The notes under the pieces are model-generated. The model worked only from the letters and a program-made list of their open reading frames with translations, did no database searches and was not told where the DNA came from. A stretch of DNA of 64,000 bases from Roseateles_B sp041912595 (GTDB lineage Bacteria > Pseudomonadota > Gammaproteobacteria > Burkholderiales > Burkholderiaceae_C), in the NCBI GenBank assembly GCA_041912595.1, contig JAYRMR010000006.1, positions 68,850 to 132,849 of the forward strand, in the 5' to 3' direction. Every line of letters starts with the position of its first letter. Within the stretch, counting starts at the first letter, position 1. Positions 58,345 through 64,000 of the stretch are shown piece by piece. The position numbers were made by a program, and so were the translations under genes.

Positions 58345-58380
58345 CGATCGCGATGGCCGGGTTGTCCGCCCCTCGCTCCT

Positions 58381-59784
58381 TTATTGCCGCTGGAGAAAGC
58401 CAGCAAAGTGTGCGTGGCGCTTCAGCGTAGTTTGAACTGCACCGCAGATCGTAGATGGCATCGTGTTTTCAGCGGAGTAGGCTTTTAGTTCAATAATCAC
58501 ATTCGCCGGTTGAACTTTGTCCCGTGTAACCAGCACGTCAGCTCGAACTTTCCCATGAGGTGACTCCAGCGTTTGCTCGTGTACAGCATTGGCCCCCAAT
58601 GTAGTCAATACTCGCGCCAATCGCCGACCGATGCCGACAGGATTCGTGGTAACGGTTTCGTACCAAGCCCTCGCTGCGGACGCTCGCTTTGACTCCCGCT
58701 CTCTTAGAGGAGAGTAGGAATCTGGATTCCACTGTCCAGAGATTAGCGAGTAAAGATGCGTGCCTTCGAATCGACTCAGATATGACCTGTGAAGTGTGCT
58801 TTCTTCGTCATTGAGGTTTCGGCAGAGTGGGTGCAGATCTGCAACTGAGATTGGAACCAGGCGCATATCAAAATATAGCCTAGCTCGATTGAACTCTCGA
58901 AGTGGTAGTTGGCGCTGATCGTCGGAGTTCAGCTGGCGGTACCAAGCATTCCAGTCCAACTTGTAGCCTTGGCGTGTATCGGTAAACTGTTGGATTCGCT
59001 GAATCCGTAATCCATCTGAGACTGGCCACAACATGAGTACTTGATATGTAGATAGATCGTGCAGCGTTCTCGTGTATGCGAAAAGTCGCTCTCCAGCCAC
59101 CTCGATTGCATAGCCAAGCGAGTTTTCGCCCGCAGCGATTTGCTGAAGATCCTGTTCCAGAACCTCGTAGTCGGCAAGGTCCCTATCTTGATTGTGAAAG
59201 CGGAACGTCTCTTCAATGATCTTTGGCCATTCGCTTTCTGGTGGGCCAACAAGCTCAAAGTCGGCGGCTACAAGAATCCGTCGATTTCGCGAGGTGGCCT
59301 CTGCCAGCAGCGATTGAAATTCCTTGCGAGTAGTCAACCAAAGGAAGACTACAGGCAGATTGCGTAGATCACCGCGGTCAAGAAGAGATAGCGTTTCTAC
59401 GAAACTTGTAGGAATACCGCTTCGCTCTGCGACCGCTTCCTCGTACTGATCGACGACGGCGATGAGTAGTTGGCTAGGTTGCATCGAGCGGCGGCAATTA
59501 CGCAACTCGGCTTCAAGGGCGTCGCGGCTTTCAATTGCATTCCGGCTTAGTGCAATTACCTTTGCTTCGGGCAAATGGGTGGCAAGTTCCAGCGCGGCAG
59601 AACTCTTCCCAGTACCGCTCTGGCCGTAGATGGGAAGAAATCGAATTCCTCCACTGACTTGCATGCTTTGGTACGAGCGTTGGACTAGGTCGATGAGTGG
59701 CGCGTTTGGACGCAGCCGACCACGAAATGCAGGATCTAGATCTTCATACCGAGATGGCAGGCGAGGAATCTGTGCTGTATTCAT
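58381..59784 (-). CDS. P-loop ATPase fused to a PD-(D/E)XK-like nuclease domain, low-GC foreign gene
   Basis: A 467-residue protein not matching any named family I know. Walker A GQSGTGKSS at residues 54-62. Walker B-like LLIAVVDQYEE near 107-116, then sensor-like VVFLWLTTRKEF. The middle is alpha-helical. The last 60 residues read RADVLVTRDK...VIIELKAYS, giving D416, E432 and K434 as a PD-(D/E)XK nuclease core, with GAVQTTLKRHAHF as the following helix. One sampled line (58741-58800) has 28 G+C in 60, far below the neighbours. Predicted to sense something with ATP and cut nucleic acid, as in defence systems. Confidence 0.75.
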   Translation of the reverse strand: MNTAQIPRLPSRYEDLDPAFRGRLRPNAPLIDLVQRSYQSMQVSGGIRFLPIYGQSGTGKSSAALELATHLPEAKVIALSRNAIESRDALEAELRNCRRSMQPSQLLIAVVDQYEEAVAERSGIPTSFVETLSLLDRGDLRNLPVVFLWLTTRKEFQSLLAEATSRNRRILVAADFELVGPPESEWPKIIEETFRFHNQDRDLADYEVLEQDLQQIAAGENSLGYAIEVAGERLFAYTRTLHDLSTYQVLMLWPVSDGLRIQRIQQFTDTRQGYKLDWNAWYRQLNSDDQRQLPLREFNRARLYFDMRLVPISVADLHPLCRNLNDEESTLHRSYLSRFEGTHLYSLISGQWNPDSYSPLRERESKRASAARAWYETVTTNPVGIGRRLARVLTTLGANAVHEQTLESPHGKVRADVLVTRDKVQPANVIIELKAYSAENTMPSTICGAVQTTLKRHAHFAGFLQRQ

Positions 59785-60183
59785 ATGGACTTGTCTGTTT
59801 GTGAAGAATTGCGGGTTTTGGTGGCTAACGTCCGATATAAGGGGGCTGTAGAAGATGGATTGCCTTGACGCGAGAGTTAGGTGTCATAGTCGGAGACTTT
59901 CCCTGAAATTGCAAACCTGCCCAAGGTATTAAAAATACCCATAAATGCTGCGCGAATTGCAACTGATGCTACACGTCAAGGCCCATAAGCGTACGCGGCG
60001 GCAAAGCTGTCACCGGCGGCCTTCCTCTCCTCGCCGGAGGCTGGCCGTACTGCTAAGTAGGCGGACTGTCAGTTCCCGTTGGATAGCCGCAAATAAGGAC
60101 AACCGGGTTGGTTCATCACCTTTCCGTTACATGTAGCGAAGCCGTGATGCCGAAAGCGGCCCCCAGTATTTCCACCAACGGCC
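59785..60183. other. 399-base AT-richer non-coding stretch upstream of the ATPase-nuclease gene
   Basis: No convincing gene; the short ORF at 59945-60136 lacks a ribosome site and family features. It contains the presumed promoter of the ATPase-nuclease gene and a dyad GGTATT-AAA-AATACC (59925-59939), which could be an operator 140 bases upstream of the start. Confidence 0.55.
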
Positions 60184-60444
60184 CTAGTTGGCACACCATC
60201 CCACCTGAACGCACCCCATTCTCAGGATCCCCCTGAGCAATGCCAGTATCACTTCCAGCGCTTCTAGTACCTCCAACTGCTGCCGATACGCCCCCGCCAA
60301 ACCCGCACGCGCCCCCCGCCCCCATTCGACCCACGCAGCGGCATCCCCCGCCTGCTTATCCAGCAGCCGATCCAATTCATCAAGAATGTCGGGAATCCCC
60401 AAGCGCAGAACACGCCCAGGATTGGATTGATCAGATTCGTCCAC
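60184..60444 (-). CDS. Small hypothetical protein
   Basis: An 86-residue acidic-to-hydrophobic protein (MDESDQSNPGRVLRLGIPDILDELDRLLDKQAG at the start, LEVLEALEVILALLRGILRMG later, probably one long helical region). GTG start at 60444, preceded by AAGGAG 5 bases away, which is the main evidence that it is real. No family recognised. The leader folds into a hairpin over the ribosome site. Confidence 0.5.
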   Translation of the reverse strand: MDESDQSNPGRVLRLGIPDILDELDRLLDKQAGDAAAWVEWGRGARAGLAGAYRQQLEVLEALEVILALLRGILRMGCVQVGWCAN

Positions 60445-60474
60445 GAGATCTCCTTCGGGTTACCCGCAGATCTC
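60445..60474 (-). promoter_or_regulatory. Hairpin overlapping the ribosome-binding site of the small ORF
   Basis: Outer arms GAGATCT and AGATCTC (60445-60451, 60468-60474) with an inner CGGG-TTA-CCCG stem. The 3' arm on the minus strand overlaps the AAGGAG site (60450-60455), so folding would hide it. Confidence 0.5.
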
Positions 60475-60579
60475 ATCGGGACGCCAATCCCTGGCCCTGA
60501 TAGGCAGGGCCGTGCCCAGTGTCGGCATTGCCCCCGCAACGCGCCTCACCAAGCCTGCTGAAACTCTCCATCCAGCCAA

Positions 60580-60605
60580 CAAAAAACCCGCCACACGGGC
60601 GGGTT
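60580..60605 (-). terminator. Rho-independent terminator after the ferredoxin reductase gene
   Basis: AACCCGCC and GGCGGGTT form the stem (60585-60592, 60598-60605 region). On the minus strand a run of T (60580-60585) follows. Confidence 0.82.
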
Positions 60606-60629
60606 CTTCAATCTCAGGCAGGCGCCGAC

Positions 60630-61736
60630 TCAGTCAAACACCGGCGTCTCCACGCCGAGGACCTTGTGCAGCTTCGGACTCGTCGTCGTGTACTGCAGAT
60701 GCACCCGCTTCTCCGGATTGATGATGGGCATCGCACCGAAGGCAGCCAGGGCGGCCTCATGGAAGCCGGACAGGATCAGCTTCTTCTTGCCGGGGTAGGT
60801 GTTGATGTCACCCACGGCGAAGATGCCGGGCACGCTGGTCTGGAACTTCTCGGTGTCCACGAGGATCTGCTTGCGTTCCAGGGCCAGGCCCCATTCGGCG
60901 ATGGGGCCGAGCTTGGGGGAGAGGCCGAAGAAGACGAGGACCTGGTCGCAAGGCACGACGCGGGTTACGCCGTCGCCGCCGGTGACCTTCACGCCCTTGA
61001 GCACGCCGTCCTCGGTCTCATCCAGGTCGGTAACCTGGCCGACGATGAACTGCATCTCGTAGTTGTCGCAGAGCTCCTTCATCTTGGCGACGCTGGCCGG
61101 GGCGGCGCGGAAGCCGTCGCGGCGGTGCAGCAGGATGACGCTCTCGGCCTTGTGCGGGTTGCCGTCGGCATTGCCGCCGCAGAAGTTCAGGGCCCAGTCC
61201 AGCGCGGAGTCACCGCCGCCGACGATCAGCAGGTTCTTGCCGGCGAACTGCTCGGGCTTGCGCACGCGGTAGTGGACCTGCGAGCCCTCGTGCTTGTCGA
61301 TGCCATCGACCTTCAGGGTGCGGGGCTGGAAGGAGCCCACGCCGCCGGCGATGAAGATGGTCTTGGTCAGGAACTGCGTGCCCTTGGAGGTGGCCACGAA
61401 GAAGCGGCCGTCTTCCTGCTTCTCGACGGTGGTGACTTCCTGGCCCAGATGGAAGGTCGCGCCGAAGGGCTCGATCTGCTTCATCAGGTTGTCCGTCAGC
61501 TCCTTGCCGGTGACGACGGGCAGGGCGGGGATGTCGTAAATGGGCTTGTCGGGGTAGAGCTCGATGCACTGGCCACCGGGGTAGGCCAGGGAGTCAATGA
61601 TGTGGGCCTTGATCTCCAGAAGGCCGAGTTCGAACACCTGGAACAGGCCCACGGGGCCGGCGCCAACGATGACGGCATCGGTTTCGATCACGCCAGCCGA
61701 GGCGGAGGAGGTCGCTTGAGTCACTTGAGGATCCAA
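60630..61736 (-). CDS. Thioredoxin-reductase-like ferredoxin-NADP+ reductase
   Basis: A 368-residue flavoprotein of the TrxR-like FNR group (no CxxC, so not a thioredoxin reductase). FAD fold VIVGAGPVGLFQVFELGLLEIKAHIID near residue 23, NADP fold LLIVGGGDSALDWALNFCGG near 172, and VPGIFAVGDINTYPGKKKLILSGFHEAALAA near 310. The start is uncertain: TTG at 61736 has no ribosome site, and a GTG at 61724 is a fair alternative. Its neighbour fdxA is a likely electron partner. Confidence 0.92.
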   Translation of the reverse strand: MDPQVTQATSSASAGVIETDAVIVGAGPVGLFQVFELGLLEIKAHIIDSLAYPGGQCIELYPDKPIYDIPALPVVTGKELTDNLMKQIEPFGATFHLGQEVTTVEKQEDGRFFVATSKGTQFLTKTIFIAGGVGSFQPRTLKVDGIDKHEGSQVHYRVRKPEQFAGKNLLIVGGGDSALDWALNFCGGNADGNPHKAESVILLHRRDGFRAAPASVAKMKELCDNYEMQFIVGQVTDLDETEDGVLKGVKVTGGDGVTRVVPCDQVLVFFGLSPKLGPIAEWGLALERKQILVDTEKFQTSVPGIFAVGDINTYPGKKKLILSGFHEAALAAFGAMPIINPEKRVHLQYTTTSPKLHKVLGVETPVFD

Positions 61737-61781
61737 TCTATCGAGTCCGGGCCCCTTTGTTCGTGGCCCGCAGGGGAGTAA

Positions 61782-62105
61782 TCAGCGGATGAGTTCGGAG
61801 AGCTTGTCGCTCTTGTCTTTCCACTCGTCTGCATCAGGCAGGGCGGCCTTGCGCTTGGTGATGCTGGGCCACTTCTTCGCCAGGTCGGCGTTGATCTTGA
61901 TCATGTGCTGCTGGTTGCCCGGCACGTCTTCCTCGGGAACGATGGCGTTCACGGGGCACTCGGGGATGCACACGGCGCAGTCGATGCACTCGTCCGGATC
62001 GATGGTCAGGAAGTTCGGACCTTCACGGAAGCAGTCGACGGGGCAGACATCAACGCAATCGGTGTACTTGCAGCGAATGCAGGCTTCGGTAACGACGTGG
62101 GTCAT
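61782..62105 (-). CDS. fdxA: Ferredoxin FdxA, 7Fe type
   Basis: A 107-residue ferredoxin with one [3Fe-4S] and one [4Fe-4S] cluster. The N-terminal motif is CIRCKYTDCVDVCPVDCF, where the spacing fits the 7Fe form, and the second is CIDCAVCIPECPVN. The C-terminal tail (KKWPSITKRKAALPDADEW) is typical of proteobacterial FdxA. It lies upstream of the ferredoxin reductase on the same strand. Confidence 0.95.
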   Translation of the reverse strand: MTHVVTEACIRCKYTDCVDVCPVDCFREGPNFLTIDPDECIDCAVCIPECPVNAIVPEEDVPGNQQHMIKINADLAKKWPSITKRKAALPDADEWKDKSDKLSELIR

Positions 62106-62176
62106 GGAGCAGCTCTAGAGTTGTGGGGGCCCGGGGACCGCCTGGGCGCGGGCGCTTTGGCGGCAAAGGGCTGATT

Positions 62177-62953
62177 TTAACGGTGCGTGATCGGGGGCTC
62201 CACTTGATGGGGCTCAAGTTGGGGGCATTGATCGCCCAAGACGCGCTTGTGCTTGGCCGGCCCGACGGGCGCGGCGCCCGCCCCGACGGTCACGACGGTG
62301 GGGCGGCCGCGGTGCAGCAGGCTGGCGGCGGGCAGGGTGGCGACGGTGTGCTCGCTGCTCAGGGCGTCGGCACAGCCGGCCCGGGAGACGACCATCACGG
62401 GCGTGTCACCCGCCCAGCCGGCCTGGCTCAGCTTGCGAGCCAGGGCGCCGAGCTGGCGGCCGGCCATGTAGAAGACTTCCGTGTCGGCGCTCTTGAGCGC
62501 CTGCAGGTCGCCGTTCTGGGTCATGGCCGTGGTCAAGGCCACGCTGCGGCCCTGGCCGCGGCGGGTCAGCGGGCGGCGGGTCTGGGCGGCGGCGGCGATG
62601 GCGGCGGTCACGCCGGGCACCACTTCGGCATCGATGCCGGCGGCGTCCAGCGCCAGCAGCTCCTCTTCCAGGCGGCCGAAGATGCTGGCATCCCCGCCCT
62701 TGAGCCGCACCACCACGGCGGCCTGGCGGGCTTCGCGCACCAGGGCCGCGTTGATGGCGGTCTGGGCGGTGGAGTCGCAGAAGCCGCGCTTGCCCACGTC
62801 CAGCCAGCGGGCGTTGGGGGCGAACTCGCGGAGCGCCGGGTCGGTCAGGGCGTCGAACAGCACCACATCGGCCTGCTGCAGGGCCCGCAGGCCGCGCAGG
62901 GTGATGAGGTCGGCGGCGCCGGGGCCGGCACTGACGAAGATGACGCGTCCCAT
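62177..62953 (-). CDS. cobA: Uroporphyrinogen-III C-methyltransferase (SUMT)
   Basis: A 258-residue enzyme that makes precorrin-2 for siroheme or cobalamin. Signatures: FVSAGPGAADLITLRGLRAL at the N-terminus, VRLKGGDASIFGRLEEE near residue 84, VPGVTAAIAAAAQTRRPLTRRG near 112. It lies just after cysN, so the product probably becomes siroheme for sulfite reductase. Single-domain SUMT, not fused CysG. Confidence 0.93.
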   Translation of the reverse strand: MGRVIFVSAGPGAADLITLRGLRALQQADVVLFDALTDPALREFAPNARWLDVGKRGFCDSTAQTAINAALVREARQAAVVVRLKGGDASIFGRLEEELLALDAAGIDAEVVPGVTAAIAAAAQTRRPLTRRGQGRSVALTTAMTQNGDLQALKSADTEVFYMAGRQLGALARKLSQAGWAGDTPVMVVSRAGCADALSSEHTVATLPAASLLHRGRPTVVTVGAGAAPVGPAKHKRVLGDQCPQLEPHQVEPPITHR

Positions 62954-62965
62954 GTGGTGCTCCTT

Positions 62966-62980
62966 GGGGTCAGGTCTTGC
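62966..62980 (+). repeat. Copy of the dispersed motif between cobA and cysN
   Basis: GGGGTCAGGTCTTGC, perfect. It lies in the 39-base gap between the two genes. Confidence 0.8.
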
Positions 62981-62992
62981 TGAAACCGGGGC

Positions 62993-64000
62993 TCAGCGCA
63001 CCAGCAGCGCACCCGACGTGCGGTTGCTGGTGGGGTCGACGACGATCAGCGCGCCGGCCACGCGGTTCTCGGTGTACTTGGCCAGCGGCAGCGGGGCCTG
63101 CAGCTCGACCACGACGTGACCGATCTCGTTCACGGCCAGCTCGTGGGCCTCGGTCTCGGCCAGGGTGTGGATGTCCAGGCGGTGCTCGATGGCGCTGATG
63201 CGCGCCTGCACCCAGCGGTTGCCGTGGCGCACCCAGTACTTGCGGCCGAGCTGCGCGGCCTCGGTGTCCAGCCAGGCCAGCGTGGCCTCGAACTGCTGGC
63301 GCGGCGCGGCGCTGCTGGGAGCGACGATCCAGTCGCCGCGGCTCACGTCCACCTGGCGGTCGAACACGAGGCCGGCGGACTCGCCCGCCACGGCATGCGC
63401 CACCGTCTCGCCCGCGCGGCGCACCTCGGCAATGATCGCCTTGACGCCGCTGGGCAGCACCTCGACCTCATCGCCCGCCTTCACCTGGCCTTGCGCGATG
63501 CGGCCCCAGAAGGTGCGCGGCTGGTAGCCCGTGCCTTCGCCTTCCTTGCTCACGTACTGCACCGGCTGCTGCAGCGGGCCCTCGACCGTCTCCTGCGCGG
63601 TGGGCAGGGCTTCCAGCACCTGCAGCAGCGAGGGGCCGCTGTACCAGGCGTCGTCCAGGGGCTGGGTGACGTTGTCGCCGTTGAGCGCCGAGACCGGCAC
63701 GATGGCGGTGACCGTGATGCCCGCTTCGTCGGCAAAGCGGCGCAGCGCGGCGCTGACCTTGGCAAAGCCCTCGCCGGCAGCCTCGGGGGCCAGGGCGTCG
63801 ATCTTGTTGACGGCGAACACGATGCTCGGCACGCGCAGTAGATGGGCCAGCAGGCTGTGGCGGCGGGTCTGCGGCAGCAGGGGCACCTCGGCCTGCGTCA
63901 GGTCCAGCTTGGTGATGTCCACCAGCACCACGGCGGCATCGCTGCCGGCGGCTGCGGTGACCATGTTGCGGGTGTACTGCTCGTGGCCCGGGGCGTCGGC
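62993..64000 (-). CDS. cysN: Sulfate adenylyltransferase subunit 1, C-terminal part (gene cut by window end)
   Basis: The visible 335 residues are the GTPase subunit that drives ATP sulfurylase CysD. PGHEQYTRNMVTAAAGSDAAVVLVD (crossing the window edge) holds the G3 and switch region, FAVNKIDAL is the G4 NKxD motif, and the later beta-barrel domains are of EF-Tu type. The N-terminal P-loop is outside the window. No APS kinase domain follows at the C-terminus (the protein ends TSGALLVR), so it is CysN, not CysNC. Confidence 0.93.
   Translation of the reverse strand, partial: ADAPGHEQYTRNMVTAAAGSDAAVVLVDITKLDLTQAEVPLLPQTRRHSLLAHLLRVPSIVFAVNKIDALAPEAAGEGFAKVSAALRRFADEAGITVTAIVPVSALNGDNVTQPLDDAWYSGPSLLQVLEALPTAQETVEGPLQQPVQYVSKEGEGTGYQPRTFWGRIAQGQVKAGDEVEVLPSGVKAIIAEVRRAGETVAHAVAGESAGLVFDRQVDVSRGDWIVAPSSAAPRQQFEATLAWLDTEAAQLGRKYWVRHGNRWVQARISAIEHRLDIHTLAETEAHELAVNEIGHVVVELQAPLPLAKYTENRVAGALIVVDPTSNRTSGALLVR

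Noticed and set aside
59945..60136. 63-residue ORF in the AT-richer gap
   Set aside because: No ribosome site, Arg/Ser-rich low-quality translation, no family features.
1..64000. CRISPR arrays, IS elements, prophage or integrase genes
   Set aside because: No regularly spaced repeats, transposase or phage proteins were seen on either strand.

Overview
The window looks like chromosome from a high-GC betaproteobacterium, most likely Burkholderiales of the Roseateles/Pelomonas/Rubrivivax type. This is inferred from G+C-rich codon use, protein similarity judged by eye, the sulfur-assimilation gene order, and the fdxA plus thioredoxin-reductase-like ferredoxin reductase pair. Nearly all of it is densely packed coding sequence. 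No IS element, prophage, integrase or CRISPR array was seen.

Layout. 0-12 kb: the end of thrC overlaps moeA-moaD, then speD, regulators, an IMPase-like gene, soxR with a SoxR box facing a questin-oxidase-like gene, and a periplasmic molybdenum hydroxylase (IorA/IorB type) with its maturation genes xdhC and mocA-like. 12-19.3 kb: a minus-strand operon of SPFH protein, DUF4178 protein, DUF350 protein, YciI protein, membrane aminopropyltransferase, exported FAD oxidoreductase and an unknown protein. This looks like a membrane-linked polyamine or amine system, with speD 12 kb away as a possible partner. 19.5-24 kb: an HPF-like ribosome factor, a BI-1 protein, and a TonB-dependent receptor with an ExbD-like protein. 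24.3-34.7 kb: sulfur and chromate genes (sbp-cysT-cysW-cysA-cysB-sbp, metY, chrA) with a YjfB-like and a PEP-CTERM gene between. 34.7-46 kb: M3 and M1 peptidases, small membrane and exported proteins, and a four-gene photolyase/cryptochrome operon. 46-55 kb: selU/selD, a CMD/AhpD protein with AraC regulator, yjdM, three identical tRNA-Asn genes, a TonB receptor behind a TPP riboswitch, and a serine hydrolase. 55.5-60.5 kb: an accessory stretch with a YjjJ/HipA-like kinase, a DUF4160-DUF2442 pair with an operator array, and an AT-richer gene fusing a P-loop ATPase to a PD-(D/E)XK nuclease. 60.6-64 kb: ferredoxin reductase, fdxA, cobA-type SUMT and the end of cysN, which rejoin the sulfur theme.

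The main findings are these. (1) A 15-base motif, GGGGYCAGGTCTTGC, occurs about 17 times from 12 kb onward, on both strands, inside genes in several different reading frames and also between genes. (2) The ATPase-nuclease gene is a candidate single-gene defence system. (3) A TPP riboswitch controls a receptor that would otherwise be labelled a siderophore receptor. (4) The SPFH/DUF4178/DUF350/aminopropyltransferase operon is a coherent but uncharacterised set.
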